Position numbers and translations under genes: made by a program. Below, piece after piece: positions 1 through 9,285 of a stretch of DNA of 22,555 nucleotides. Within the stretch, counting starts at the first letter, position 1. Each line of letters begins with the position of its first letter. The stretch comes from a virus. The notes under the pieces were generated by a model that did not search any database, was not told the DNA's origin, and saw nothing but the letters and a program-made list of their open reading frames with translations. The stretch covers positions 1-22,555 of IMG/VR virus record IMGVR_UViG_3300007960_000216; one strand, 5' to 3'.

Positions 1-3000
1 GGTTGGTTGGAGCACCAGTTGATGTGGCTACAATAGCAAGTACGGCCTCCGGCCCAAATGTATCGAAGAACTCTGCATAGGCTTTATTCCTATCTGCAGT
101 CTTTACTTCAATTTCCTTGAACTTATTATATAACTCAGTAGTCAAAAGAGTGTTTCCATCATCAAGGGTTGTAACACCCTGAGTCAAGAATGGGAATGGA
201 GACACAGTTCCAAAGAGTCCACGCATAACTGTAAACCATTGTGAAAACTTATTGGTATCCCCTATGAGCCTAGTTTGGTCTTCTGGGTCCATCAAATCAT
301 AGTTTCCACCAGAAGCTAGGTAATTCATAACCGGAGCAAATGCTGAAGAATAAGCTTCTTCTGGTAATAATGGGGCAAGGATGCGCCTCCAGTTACCAGG
401 AAGTTGAGCTTCTATAAAACCAGCTTTTAAGTCTGGCTCACCGAATGGAAATACTAGGTTGTATGCAGCTAGTCGCATATCCTTTGGTAGTAGATTTAAA
501 GGATTACCAAAGTATCTATCTAAAATCTGTATACCAATACTTAATCCTGGACCTACGCCAGGTATAATACTGCCCGAAGCAAAGGCAAAGTTAAACGACT
601 GGGGAGTAGCGCCTATGGCAAATGGTCCACCAGCAAATGGATTCTTTCCGGATATAAGATTTGGAATAAAATTCAATCCAGTTGATGCAAATGGAATAAA
701 GAACTTGCGCTGTCCATCCAATGGGTCCCTAAAGAAGAATCCTTGGTTAGGGTCATAGTAGTCTCTAGCATCAGTTAGTTGATACAAAGCAGATGACTCT
801 GGGTTGTTCAACCATGATAGTGGACGAATTCCCTTGTAAATCTGTGCCGGGTTATTAAGTGCAATATTACCCCAGGCTTTAATAGTATCTTCCCATGCTT
901 GTCCGAATGGTGCTATAAGACGAAGCTGATGGAATAGAAGGCGCTTCTTAGAAGCATCATAGAACAACTCAGCTACGTGACGACTAGCCACCATTGAGGC
1001 ATACTCATGGGCCTCTTCGACGCTAATATTACCGCCAGGCTTAGTTCTTTCAAAAGCCTTCCAAACTTTATGTTGCTGCCCTACTGGCTCGCCCTTCCAG
1101 CTCTTAAGAGGAGTAAGAGATTCTCTTGCAGTAGCGCTTAGCTTAGCAACAGCATTCTCGTCTAGCGCAGATGAGATGTCATATATAGCATCCCAGTACT
1201 TCTGTCGCCACTCTGGGCCCATTGTGCTTGTTTTTTCAAATCGTATAGCAGCGCTAAAGAAGCCATCAACAATTCCGTTAATTATGCCGCGCTCATCTTT
1301 TTGCTTACGACCAAACTTGGAAATTGGCACTATCATAGATAGGCCTTCCCAATCACCTTTACCATTAAAGGCTTGTTTAAGCTGGTCGGCAAATTCTTGA
1401 TTTATATCTTTTAGTTGTTTCTTGCCAGCAGAAACTTCTTTAGCATTCTTAATTGAATTGTCGGCACCATTAACTCCCTTAGGTACGGCAATCTTAAGTC
1501 CCGGTTGCTCAATATTTCCGTATGCAATAAGATTCTTTAGTGCCTGTGATGCTTCGCCTCCACGGCCAGTAGCCTCATCCACACGGGCGCGTACAGAAGT
1601 TAGCACTTCGCGTCCAGAAGGTGTTACTGATTTACCAGTAAACAGATAAGTCATAGCGCCTTCGTCCGTAAGAAGCCAGTCCCTTATCTCTTTTGGTTGT
1701 CTTTCGGCAAATTTAGTCCACTCATCTTTGCCTCCACCACGAAGAACAAAGTCAACTCCACCTTTTTCAAAGCCAGGAGCCGTACGAGCAACTACTCTAC
1801 CGGCTAAAGAGTTAGAAAGAATACGAACTTCGGAAGCTAAGCCTTCCCACCAGCGCTCATGGCCGTAGTCAACTCGCCCAAAACCAGCAAATTTTACAGA
1901 GGTACGAACATCTCTATCAACTGATGTAATAGTATTAGCTGCCATAAAGGCTGAATAGGATTCTCTTGCATCATGCGCTAGTACTTCTGCTGCAAATTCA
2001 TCCGCTGCGGAGCCTAGTTTTAGATTTGTACCCATTATTGTATTTCTATATGGGTCAAATGAATTCAAGAGTCTACGCCAAGCAGGGCCATTATCTCTAC
2101 CTAGCCACATTGCTACTGCGGTTACCGGGTTATTAAAGAAAGAAACATGACCTGTTCCAACAACGCGAATCTGCTCTTCAGCAATATTACGAATAATGTA
2201 CGCAGGACGTACTAAAACCATCTTTTTCCAGAGGTTGCTGGTTAAAAAGTCGGCAGCATCAATTGCGCCTCGCAGGTTTAACTTATTGAAAGATGATATA
2301 GTTCTTAGTAATTCATCCGCTGGAGGGAAATAAATCATTGAGTTAAGAAACTCAGAGTCTAAATGGGGACCGGATATGGTATATTTCTTACCACCGGGTC
2401 CAATTAGATAATCAAGTTTAGCTCCGTCAGCATGGCGCTCGGCCCAATACATGGACATCTTCTCGCGGCCACCTTCAAAAAGCCTAGTTACCTTTTCAAG
2501 TTCTGCCTTGTCTACGCCAATTCTTTCAGCATGACGAGCGAATATAGAATTGAATAACTTACCGCTAGCATCATAGCCAGCCTTGGAGGCATCTTCGGCA
2601 AATGCTACGCTATCTGCAATATCTGCTATTGTCTTTTCATCAAGTTTCGCAGCACGACCATAAGAATACACCATATCAACTAGGCCATCTACATCTGCCG
2701 CATGTACGAATGTTCCGCCAGGTAAAATTGTATTATAATTCTTAGAAAGGGTATTCATTATCTTAGGCAGGATGGGAGTCTTCCGATATCCTTTTGCCGC
2801 TAAACCTTTAATAGAGCGAGCCATTTGAACAGCCGTGCCAGGAACAATTCGACTATTGGCGATTCTAGTGGCAGTACCTGAGATAGCTTTACCGACCTTT
2901 GTGCCAGTCTCTAAAACATCCGCTACTACATTTCCACCAGCGATAAAAGGAGCGATGGCTGCAAGAACTTCATCACGAGTCTTTGCCGCAGCTAATACTT

Positions 3001-4267
3001 TTGACTGCTCAACTGTTAAGCCAGCACGCTTCTTTCCCTTTTTACCAAGAGCATAGATGTCCTGCCAGTTATCAATATTTGCAATAGCGCTAATTAGAGG
3101 CTCAGCAGCTTTGCTGCCTAAAAATCCTGCAACGAGATTGACATCATAAACCATGTTGTCATACTCATCTGCCATCTTCGTAAGGGAATCAAAAGCTTTA
3201 TCATACTCTTCTTGCTTTACAAACTTCTTAAATCCTGTAGCCTTATTGAGTTCTTCTAAAGCTTCCTGAGCATTCTTTGCAGCTTCGTCAAGTTCAATAT
3301 CTAATAAAGCTTTTCTTTGTATCGCTTTAGAAGTTTGAAGTCCGCCTGATATTCTAGCAGCCCTTTCGGCTTCTTTAGCAGCTCTTCTAAGCCTAGCATA
3401 AATTATACCAGGGTCAGTGCGTAGCATGACGAGTAAGTCACCTAGTGCGCTTACTACTGTACCAACAGTATCTTCTGGCTCTACAAAAGGAAGGACTTCA
3501 GTTACTGGGTCAATCACCGAATAAGGGCGATAATAAACCTGGCCATTGTCCAGCTTAATTGCAACCTTATAAGCATCAAGCTGTGCTTGGCGAGCTTTAA
3601 ATCCCTGGCCCGTTTCTTCGGAAGGGAAGAATCCTTCACCCAAATCAATCTTATTGCCATTAATTAAATCTTTGGCAATCTGAAATGCTTTAGTTTGTGA
3701 CACGATGTACTTTAGACCTGATTCATCCTCTGGTCTATTTAGTACTTGATTTATTGTTTTATTTGGGTCGGTTGGTTGCTCGGTAAACCAAGTAAGTTCT
3801 CCGGCCATTTTAGCGTCAAGACGCGCCCTAAAACTTCTAGCCCCACTGCCTAGTAACTCTAAACCTGTTTCAGGAAGTATGGATAATCCGCGAATTGAAG
3901 CTTTAAGAATATTCCAAAATCTACCACGGTATGAGTTTTTAAACTTTTCATTAGCAATTCGCTGACCTTCAAGAAACATATTTTTCTCGCGCTCTTGGCG
4001 GGTCATTTTGTCAATCTCAACAAGAGTCTTAGTCAAATCATTGTCGGGAACTGCACCATATTGAGCAAGTGCAGCTATTAGACCAGCAGAAGCAGACGGA
4101 TTATTTTTTATTAAGTTACGAACTTGTATACCTTGTTCGCCGGTAATAAGCTGCGAGGCTTTAACTAGGTCTTCATAATCGGCTTGAGTCTGATTAAGCA
4201 CTCTATCATTAGAGCCGGTTACTTCCCAAGTGCCATCCTTGCGCTTGCGGATTCCGGGTTGTGTCAC
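1..4267 (-). CDS. Giant putative virion protein, partial (C-terminus beyond left edge)
   Basis: An open frame of 1,422 codons has no stop before the window edge. It starts at a GTG that overlaps the stop of the upstream gene (GTGA). I recognise no catalytic domain. The N-terminal few hundred residues are helical and rich in Lys, Glu and Ala. The middle has an Arg-Pro-Ala-Tyr...Arg-Asn type segment typical of large phage structural proteins. The last ~250 visible residues are rich in Gly, Pro and Phe, with hydrophobic stretches (for example around FIPFAST and IIPGVGPGL) that could touch membranes. Its place after terminase, portal, a protease-like protein and two small proteins points to a virion component. 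By analogy with large internal virion proteins of short-tailed phages, a DNA-ejection role is possible, but this is inference. A tape-measure-like or polymerase-related function cannot be excluded. Confidence 0.75.
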   Translation of the reverse strand, partial: MTQPGIRKRKDGTWEVTGSNDRVLNQTQADYEDLVKASQLITGEQGIQVRNLIKNNPSASAGLIAALAQYGAVPDNDLTKTLVEIDKMTRQEREKNMFLEGQRIANEKFKNSYRGRFWNILKASIRGLSILPETGLELLGSGARSFRARLDAKMAGELTWFTEQPTDPNKTINQVLNRPEDESGLKYIVSQTKAFQIAKDLINGNKIDLGEGFFPSEETGQGFKARQAQLDAYKVAIKLDNGQVYYRPYSVIDPVTEVLPFVEPEDTVGTVVSALGDLLVMLRTDPGIIYARLRRAAKEAERAARISGGLQTSKAIQRKALLDIELDEAAKNAQEALEELNKATGFKKFVKQEEYDKAFDSLTKMADEYDNMVYDVNLVAGFLGSKAAEPLISAIANIDNWQDIYALGKKGKKRAGLTVEQSKVLAAAKTRDEVLAAIAPFIAGGNVVADVLETGTKVGKAISGTATRIANSRIVPGTAVQMARSIKGLAAKGYRKTPILPKIMNTLSKNYNTILPGGTFVHAADVDGLVDMVYSYGRAAKLDEKTIADIADSVAFAEDASKAGYDASGKLFNSIFARHAERIGVDKAELEKVTRLFEGGREKMSMYWAERHADGAKLDYLIGPGGKKYTISGPHLDSEFLNSMIYFPPADELLRTISSFNKLNLRGAIDAADFLTSNLWKKMVLVRPAYIIRNIAEEQIRVVGTGHVSFFNNPVTAVAMWLGRDNGPAWRRLLNSFDPYRNTIMGTNLKLGSAADEFAAEVLAHDARESYSAFMAANTITSVDRDVRTSVKFAGFGRVDYGHERWWEGLASEVRILSNSLAGRVVARTAPGFEKGGVDFVLRGGGKDEWTKFAERQPKEIRDWLLTDEGAMTYLFTGKSVTPSGREVLTSVRARVDEATGRGGEASQALKNLIAYGNIEQPGLKIAVPKGVNGADNSIKNAKEVSAGKKQLKDINQEFADQLKQAFNGKGDWEGLSMIVPISKFGRKQKDERGIINGIVDGFFSAAIRFEKTSTMGPEWRQKYWDAIYDISSALDENAVAKLSATARESLTPLKSWKGEPVGQQHKVWKAFERTKPGGNISVEEAHEYASMVASRHVAELFYDASKKRLLFHQLRLIAPFGQAWEDTIKAWGNIALNNPAQIYKGIRPLSWLNNPESSALYQLTDARDYYDPNQGFFFRDPLDGQRKFFIPFASTGLNFIPNLISGKNPFAGGPFAIGATPQSFNFAFASGSIIPGVGPGLSIGIQILDRYFGNPLNLLPKDMRLAAYNLVFPFGEPDLKAGFIEAQLPGNWRRILAPLLPEEAYSSAFAPVMNYLASGGNYDLMDPEDQTRLIGDTNKFSQWFTVMRGLFGTVSPFPFLTQGVTTLDDGNTLLTTELYNKFKEIEVKTADRNKAYAEFFDTFGPEAVLAIVATSTGAPTN

Positions 4268-4731
4268 AGATTAAACCCTTCTGAATTAACCCCATCTGAA
4301 TATTCTAACATTCTGCGCAAATCTTCATTGTTTGGGTCCCGCAAATACATTGCTCGTATTGCTTGAATTCCACTATCGTATCTATCGGCATTATCAGGAG
4401 CGGGCGGTAGCATCAACGCTTCTTCTCCATTGCCATCTCCGAGCCTACCACCAGAAGATACTGGCATGTCAGGATAATTAGTTGGTGCCGAAAGTGTAGT
4501 AAGTTCTGCTAAAGATGCAACGGCAGCAGGAGCTGTGCCTACAACGCCTTCTGCTCCCTTTATCTGCTCCACTTGAGCTTTAGTAGCGCCAAAGGCTCCA
4601 CCACCAGATGGGCGAAGTTGCATTGCCTTTTGAGCTTTTTTACCACTTTGACCAGCTCCACCAACAGCAGAAATATTCATAGGATTATACTGTGGACCGC
4701 CATTAGGACCTCCGCGATTTTCAACTTCCAC
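4264..4731 (-). CDS. Gly/Pro/Ala-rich small virion-operon protein
   Basis: 155 codons with a GTG start inside the end of the upstream gene (11-bp overlap); the stop overlaps the GTG of the giant gene. The first ~65 residues are of low complexity (Gly, Asn, Pro, Gln, Ser, with GGAGQSGKKAQKAMQ-like character) and are probably disordered. The middle is Ala/Pro-rich. The last ~45 residues look folded and helical (DSGIQAIRAMYLRDPNNEDLRRML). No enzyme motif, signal peptide or membrane segment is visible. The tight coupling suggests it is made with the giant protein, perhaps as a scaffold, chaperone or internal virion protein. Function is unknown; that it is a real gene is well supported by the start/stop overlaps on both sides. 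Confidence 0.7.
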   Translation of the reverse strand: MEVENRGGPNGGPQYNPMNISAVGGAGQSGKKAQKAMQLRPSGGGAFGATKAQVEQIKGAEGVVGTAPAAVASLAELTTLSAPTNYPDMPVSSGGRLGDGNGEEALMLPPAPDNADRYDSGIQAIRAMYLRDPNNEDLRRMLEYSDGVNSEGFNL

Positions 4732-4960
4732 GCTTATCCTCCTCTGGATTATAAGAATATTCTTCTGCGCTTGCTAACATACCTTTAGCTAGCCATGGGT
4801 TCATGTTTTCACTTACATCTGTCATTAGGTATCTTGTACCTTCGAAGTCACTCCACTCGCTAACAAGTACCCAGCCTGTACAAATCTGACTATCAGAATC
4901 ATCTAGCTCTTCTGCTAGTATTCTCATAGCCTTATCTATGGCTTCTGTGAACTTGTTCAC
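4721..4960 (-). CDS. Small acidic hypothetical protein
   Basis: 79 codons with a GTG start that overlaps the stop of the HslV-like gene (GTGA), so it is probably translationally coupled. The protein is acidic. It has an N-terminal helix (FTEAIDKAMRILAEEL), then a probable beta segment around TGWVLVSEWSDFEGTRYLMTD, and a C-terminal helix with MNPWLAKGMLASAEEY. No metal-binding cysteines, signal peptide or membrane segment. I do not recognise a family. The strand pattern with tryptophans suggests a compact alpha/beta fold rather than disorder. It lies between a protease-like gene and structural genes, so a head-assembly or virion role is likely. Confidence 0.7.
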   Translation of the reverse strand: MNKFTEAIDKAMRILAEELDDSDSQICTGWVLVSEWSDFEGTRYLMTDVSENMNPWLAKGMLASAEEYSYNPEEDKRGS

Positions 4961-5502
4961 TTTGGTTGTTCTTCTATTTGGTAGGGGGCTGCTGTGTATG
5001 CACTAACTCTTGCGGCAACTTCCATTGCTGCGAGGGCATCAGCGCCTGCATAAAGAGCGCCAAGTGCGTAAGCACCTCCGCTGCCGATGGCATAGAATCC
5101 TGCTTCACTCTTCATCACCGCCAAGTCTTGGTCGACATCAAAGAGTTCGCCACCAACCGCGATTAGAAATTGGAATCTTAATCCATCTTTATCTTTGTCA
5201 TGAGGTTCATCAAAATTATATCCATTAGTAGTAAGACATTTGCGAAGGGAAGGCATAGCCTTAACTATCATGTAGCGATATGCGTCCTTTTTGTCTTTTG
5301 CTGTGAAAGCTGGAGGTGTCCAGATATTCTGTGCTATATCGCAAGGAGCTACTTCTCCTGCTCCTGCTATTAACAATGCACCACGTGCTGTTATCTTCTT
5401 CATTACCGGGTGTGAATATACCTTACCGCCGTCATCAGTTATCCGGCTGTCTGCAACGATAACTGACTTCTTATCATATTCAACGCCAATGATTGTTGTC
5501 AT
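4957..5502 (-). CDS. HslV/proteasome-beta-like Ntn-hydrolase (threonine peptidase), candidate maturation protease
   Basis: 181 codons starting MTTIIGV. Removal of Met would expose Thr1, the nucleophile of proteasome-fold peptidases. Counting from that Thr, Asp17, Arg19 and Thr21 (ADSRIT) fall exactly where HslV and proteasome beta subunits have D/E17, R19 and T21. A Lys-Lys-Ile at 34-36 fits catalytic Lys33 with a two-residue insertion. The later IGSGGAYALGALYAG matches the HslV Ser129-region signature, and the C-terminal YTAAPYQIEE resembles the HslV end. Length is close to HslV (~175 aa). A strong ribosome site (AGGAGGGG) precedes the ATG. There is no HslU/ClpX-type ATPase nearby. Its place right after the portal gene is where phages usually carry a prohead protease, so a capsid-maturation role is a reasonable inference. 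A defence or host-protein degradation role is also possible. Confidence 0.85.
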   Translation of the reverse strand: MTTIIGVEYDKKSVIVADSRITDDGGKVYSHPVMKKITARGALLIAGAGEVAPCDIAQNIWTPPAFTAKDKKDAYRYMIVKAMPSLRKCLTTNGYNFDEPHDKDKDGLRFQFLIAVGGELFDVDQDLAVMKSEAGFYAIGSGGAYALGALYAGADALAAMEVAARVSAYTAAPYQIEEQPK

Positions 5503-5516
5503 CGTCCCCTCCTGGG

Positions 5517-7286
5517 TTATCTACGTCGAATAGTTCTCACACTAGAGCGGGCTTCGCCAGCTCCGGTTAATCCTGATAATAAACTCATTATATCTGATTG
5601 TCCGCCACCTTGAGGTGTTGGTGGAAGAGCGCCTCCTACCGAAGCGCCAGCGGGAGCAGGGGACGGTTGCTCAACCATTTGTTCAGCAGCTCCAGTAGGA
5701 GGAACCTGTTCCTCAGGGGTAAAGATATCTTCAACGACATCTTCGATTGCCTGTCCCTTTTGGCGAGCTTTAATCACCTTTGCAATCTTCATTACAATCT
5801 CGCTAGCATCGCCACCTTGGGCTGCAATCTGCGGAATTGCCTGAGTGTAAGCCTGTAGAGATGCAAGTAATGCGGTGCGCATATCTTCAATCTCAATCTT
5901 CTCAAGCTCTTGCGTCACATTAACACTGAAAGGAAGTTCTCTCATTGCCATATCGCGGGAGATGAGCTTACCACCTAAGGCTTGCAACATAAATATCAAA
6001 CCTTGGGCTGGATTTAAACCTGCAAGCATGCCGTAGCGCACATCAGCGCTATAGTCATTCTTAATATCTTTTCGTGGACTATATGTAATTTCATACGGTG
6101 CACCAGCATCGACACCACGAATTGTCTTTTCTATCGGGAAAATCTTTTCATCTACTTCAAAACAAATCTGAATAACGTCACGGAGGGCGCTAGCAAAGAT
6201 AGCTTGAGCAGATTTGACCTGGGTATCAAAAGCACCCATGAGAGCCTGAACGCCCTGGCCCGTGATAATCGATGCGTCGATGTTGCCAGTACGTCCTTCA
6301 GGATAACGAGCACCAACACGCAATTCTTGATTAAGTAGTGTTTGCTCAGTGAATGCTCCAGTTGGAAGCGTGAGTTCTACGCGGCGAACGCCGGCAGGGT
6401 TTGAGGTACGTATGACAGCATCTCCACCAAGCTGTAGCTCTTGTACATCTTGTGGGAGTACAATTGGAGACTGTACAGATTTTTCTGCTGCTTCCATTGC
6501 AAGAAGAGCAAAACGATTGCGAAGCAATTGGATACCTAGGATATCATCAAATTGTCCACGGAGCTCACCATCAACGGATGGCTTGCGTGCAATTACTACC
6601 ATCATCTTGCCAAGAGGATTCTTGGCTCGAGAAAGTATTAGATTGCTTTTCTCTGGCATGTAAATTACTGACTGGTCCTTGTCGTAGTAACGAACAACCT
6701 CAGTCATTGAATTCATATCCTGGTCGTAACCATCGCGGCCAAGAAGCTGAGCATCATACTCTGGGAACTGGCTTACCAATTCTCCAAGGGTTAGGTAGTA
6801 GCGCTTTGCAAAAGCAACGCAGCGTCCGTATCTATCAAACTCAGGATAGGCGTGAATTGGATTTTCAAGACGAATGCGTGGTAAGTTAGCTTCTGTGTCT
6901 ATTTCGACGACAAACGGGAGGAACCCGTATGTGATGTACCAGTCAGCACCCGAATACATCTGTACAGATAAGTCACTATGGGCGAAATAATTACTAGCAA
7001 TGCGAGTACGCTTATCAGCAAAAGCTCTAGCTCTGTCGCTCGTTTGATTTGCCGCGGAGCAGTTGACGGCCGGGAGAGGTGCCATAACTTCCGACAAGTC
7101 TCTCGCAACAATATCCACAAAATTTGCAACGACATTAGCATCTACACCATCTGGAAAGAAGTCAGGATATACGGATGAAATCTGTCCTTTACGCACAGCA
7201 AGGACATCTTGGTTTCGTGCGTCCCTGTCTGCATTACGATAGCGCAGCGATTCAACTCGTGCAGCAATCTGTTCAATGGATAACAT
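5517..7286 (-). CDS. Portal protein
   Basis: 589 codons from the ATG of MLSIEQIAARVESL. This start lies just after the terminase stop and has a GGA Shine-Dalgarno overlapping that stop. An in-frame ATG 48 bases upstream lies inside the terminase gene and is less likely. Size, position directly after TerL, an N-terminal helical region, a central beta-rich wing and stem area (RIRLENPIHAYPEFDR, then YYDKDQSVIYMP) and a Gln/Pro/Gly-rich C-terminal tail fit a head-tail connector of the SPP1 gp6/T7 gp8 general type. It would form the dodecameric ring through which TerL packages DNA. The last ~70 residues are Pro/Gly/Ala-rich and end in basic RRR, probably facing DNA or the head interior. Assignment rests on family resemblance and synteny, not on a single diagnostic motif. 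Confidence 0.85.
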   Translation of the reverse strand: MLSIEQIAARVESLRYRNADRDARNQDVLAVRKGQISSVYPDFFPDGVDANVVANFVDIVARDLSEVMAPLPAVNCSAANQTSDRARAFADKRTRIASNYFAHSDLSVQMYSGADWYITYGFLPFVVEIDTEANLPRIRLENPIHAYPEFDRYGRCVAFAKRYYLTLGELVSQFPEYDAQLLGRDGYDQDMNSMTEVVRYYDKDQSVIYMPEKSNLILSRAKNPLGKMMVVIARKPSVDGELRGQFDDILGIQLLRNRFALLAMEAAEKSVQSPIVLPQDVQELQLGGDAVIRTSNPAGVRRVELTLPTGAFTEQTLLNQELRVGARYPEGRTGNIDASIITGQGVQALMGAFDTQVKSAQAIFASALRDVIQICFEVDEKIFPIEKTIRGVDAGAPYEITYSPRKDIKNDYSADVRYGMLAGLNPAQGLIFMLQALGGKLISRDMAMRELPFSVNVTQELEKIEIEDMRTALLASLQAYTQAIPQIAAQGGDASEIVMKIAKVIKARQKGQAIEDVVEDIFTPEEQVPPTGAAEQMVEQPSPAPAGASVGGALPPTPQGGGQSDIMSLLSGLTGAGEARSSVRTIRRR

Positions 7287-7293
7287 TAAGTTC

Positions 7294-9162
7294 CTATCCG
7301 TATGTTTCTTGCCATTGTTCTGAAATGGCTTCATCTAAGTTAATTGCCAGACGGCGTTCCTTCTGAGCTCTGGTAGCCCATCGGTTATTCATCCACCTAG
7401 CTGTATGCGAGTTCTGCTGCATCAATTCTCTTACCCTGATTACAGCAAACCATAGTGCCATAACGCAGTCGCTGGGATTTCTAGAATCAGGTTTCCAGGT
7501 AATCAACTGCTGCACTAAAGCCTTTAAGCCTTCGCTACCTTCATTGCTGGGTAGCTCAATCAGATTGTTATCCTGGAATCTTCCATCTCTAACAGTGCCG
7601 AAAAGACTTGCCATAGAAGCCACACCGAAACTAGTATCCCACTTATTTTTACCAGTGAAGTGAGAGTTGAGCTGACAGCCGTAGGCTGCGAGCCATTGTC
7701 GTAAGTCGTCATCTAAGGCGTAAGCTTTCTGGTGAGCATTTATTTCTATTCGTAATTCCTGAGGACGGTATTTCTCAACCCAGTCCTCAATCAAATCTCT
7801 AATCTTCATTGGACTTGGCTCAGTCATGTTGACTGCATCCAGCACATAAATCATACCGTCTACTCGGTTATAAGTCAAGACCACCGCTGCCGTGTTCCCC
7901 GTCATCGCAGGGTCTAGACCAATAACCGTATATGAGGATTCTAGGTTCTTGGGGTGGCCTGCAGCGCCTGGTTTAAGCGGTCCGCGCTTTCGCATACCGT
8001 TAACACATCCTGCAACTGCTGTTGGCGAGAATATGCTATCTTCGACGACATCTTCTTGTTGGTAGACCATCGCCCAAACAGACGGGGCAACCTCGCTTCG
8101 ACGCGTGAAAAGAGAAGGGCCGTCCCACTTGGGGTATAGTCCTTGTTCATTTGGTTCATCTTTATCGCCCTCGGGGCTATCGGTATATGGCCAGAGAGTT
8201 TTCCAACTTGCTGGCTTCTCGTCAAATTCTAATACTGCCGGCTGGGCAAAGTATGTAAAGGGGCTTTTGCCACCGGTCCATTGTTGACCGTCCCGTATCA
8301 TCTTATACAAGTCAACGGGTGCAACACGGGTCCCTACAATAAGCAGTTTCCCGTGTCGACCCAAACGCGTGATAACTTCTTTCTGAAGCCATTCAATTTG
8401 CTTCTCCCACTCATGGGCATTGGAGTTCATCACGACATCATCTAGGATAATCAAGTCAGCACGGGCACCATAAATCTGGCTACCAAAGCCGAGGGCTTGA
8501 ACGGAGGGGTCCTTTTCGCCGGAGTCCCTACCAGTACCTAGGTAAATCATATCGGCGCTCCATGTCTGGGAGTCAGCCTTATATCCTCCATTAGGGCCAA
8601 AGGCCGTCTGGAGCTTTATCCAATTGGGGTGGGAAAGCCTTGTCTTGATAGCGCTAAGAAACTTTCGGGCCATGCCCTGGGTCTTAGAGACAAGGATGAT
8701 TCTAACATTCGGATTAGTCGCCAGCATATAGGTCACGTAGTTAATCGTGATTACTGTCGACTTAGCATGCTCGGGGGGTACGTTAATCAGGACTCGGTTA
8801 GCCGCCCCTGGCTCGTATGTCATCGCCGGGTGAAGCCACTGGGGCTCGCGCCCCTCAATCAAATCTATCCAGTCCCTATGATGGTCAAAGAGCTGGGTGT
8901 CTAGAAACTGGGTCGAGAAGTCCTCAAAGCCAATCTCCTTGATATTCTTCAAGTCGGCCTTGATGCCCTTACCTTCTAGGCGGGCCGTATCGGCCCTTTC
9001 CTTGAACTCAGTATCCTTCATAGACCATTGCCTGAAGGTTACATCGTTTCGGTTAACCGAGGCCATAGCCTGGGTAATAGTCGCCCCCTGGGCTAGCTGG
9101 AGTAGGACACGCTCTTTGGCCTCAGCCATAGGGATGTCCACCTTGCCAGGCTTTCTACCCAT
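7294..9162 (-). CDS. terL: Terminase large subunit (TerL) with N-terminal HTH-like extension
   Basis: 622 codons with a GGGGGA ribosome site five bases before the ATG. Residues ~10-70 (ATITQAMASVNRNDVTFRQW) look like a helix-turn-helix unit of the type found in small terminase subunits. The ATPase core follows: Walker A PPEHAKST at 129-136, Walker B LIILDD at 237-242 and a coupling motif around VGTRVAP at 276-282. The nuclease domain (RNase H fold) begins near 412, with Asp417 in IGLDPAM, Glu473 in RIEINAH and a late Asp in NPSDCVM. It packages DNA into the prohead with the portal encoded next. No separate small terminase is seen in the window, so the N-terminal extension may take over DNA recognition. 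It is the first gene of the leftward operon and lies next to the long control region. Confidence 0.95.
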   Translation of the reverse strand: MGRKPGKVDIPMAEAKERVLLQLAQGATITQAMASVNRNDVTFRQWSMKDTEFKERADTARLEGKGIKADLKNIKEIGFEDFSTQFLDTQLFDHHRDWIDLIEGREPQWLHPAMTYEPGAANRVLINVPPEHAKSTVITINYVTYMLATNPNVRIILVSKTQGMARKFLSAIKTRLSHPNWIKLQTAFGPNGGYKADSQTWSADMIYLGTGRDSGEKDPSVQALGFGSQIYGARADLIILDDVVMNSNAHEWEKQIEWLQKEVITRLGRHGKLLIVGTRVAPVDLYKMIRDGQQWTGGKSPFTYFAQPAVLEFDEKPASWKTLWPYTDSPEGDKDEPNEQGLYPKWDGPSLFTRRSEVAPSVWAMVYQQEDVVEDSIFSPTAVAGCVNGMRKRGPLKPGAAGHPKNLESSYTVIGLDPAMTGNTAAVVLTYNRVDGMIYVLDAVNMTEPSPMKIRDLIEDWVEKYRPQELRIEINAHQKAYALDDDLRQWLAAYGCQLNSHFTGKNKWDTSFGVASMASLFGTVRDGRFQDNNLIELPSNEGSEGLKALVQQLITWKPDSRNPSDCVMALWFAVIRVRELMQQNSHTARWMNNRWATRAQKERRLAINLDEAISEQWQETYG

Positions 9163-9218
9163 CAGTCCCCCTATAAATCACACCAATAACGCTATTCAGA
9201 TAACGGCAGTACTCTCCC

Positions 9219-9250
9219 ATTATATATATTATTATATATATTATTATATA
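9219..9250 (-). promoter_or_regulatory. AT-only tract with candidate late promoter for the terL operon
   Basis: A run of TATATAAT/TATTAT units lies 60-90 bases before the terL start. On the minus strand it offers several TATAAT hexamers. For the upstream-most one (9243-9248) a TTTGTT sits 16 bases away, which is a poor -35. The tract strongly resembles the AT run at 21082-21180 in the other control region. It could equally be a DNA-unwinding element. The promoter call is weak. Confidence 0.35.
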
Positions 9251-9284
9251 GGAGCTTGCGTAGGAACAAACCGGAGCAAGCTCC
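9251..9284. terminator. Perfect 9-bp hairpin, possible terminator or insulator
   Basis: GGAGCTTGC (9251-9259) pairs perfectly with GCAAGCTCC (9276-9284) across a 16-base loop. AT-rich DNA flanks it on both sides, so it could act in either direction. It sits between the presumed late promoter area and the iterons. Confidence 0.45.
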
Positions 9285-9285
9285 G

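Noticed and set aside
459-3056. Several plus-strand frames of 70-100 codons
   Set aside because: They lie opposite the long virion gene, have Pro/Ser-rich antisense composition and no ribosome sites.
7287-7334. Upstream ATG for the portal gene
   Set aside because: It lies inside terL without a ribosome site; the ATG at 7286 has a well-placed GGA.
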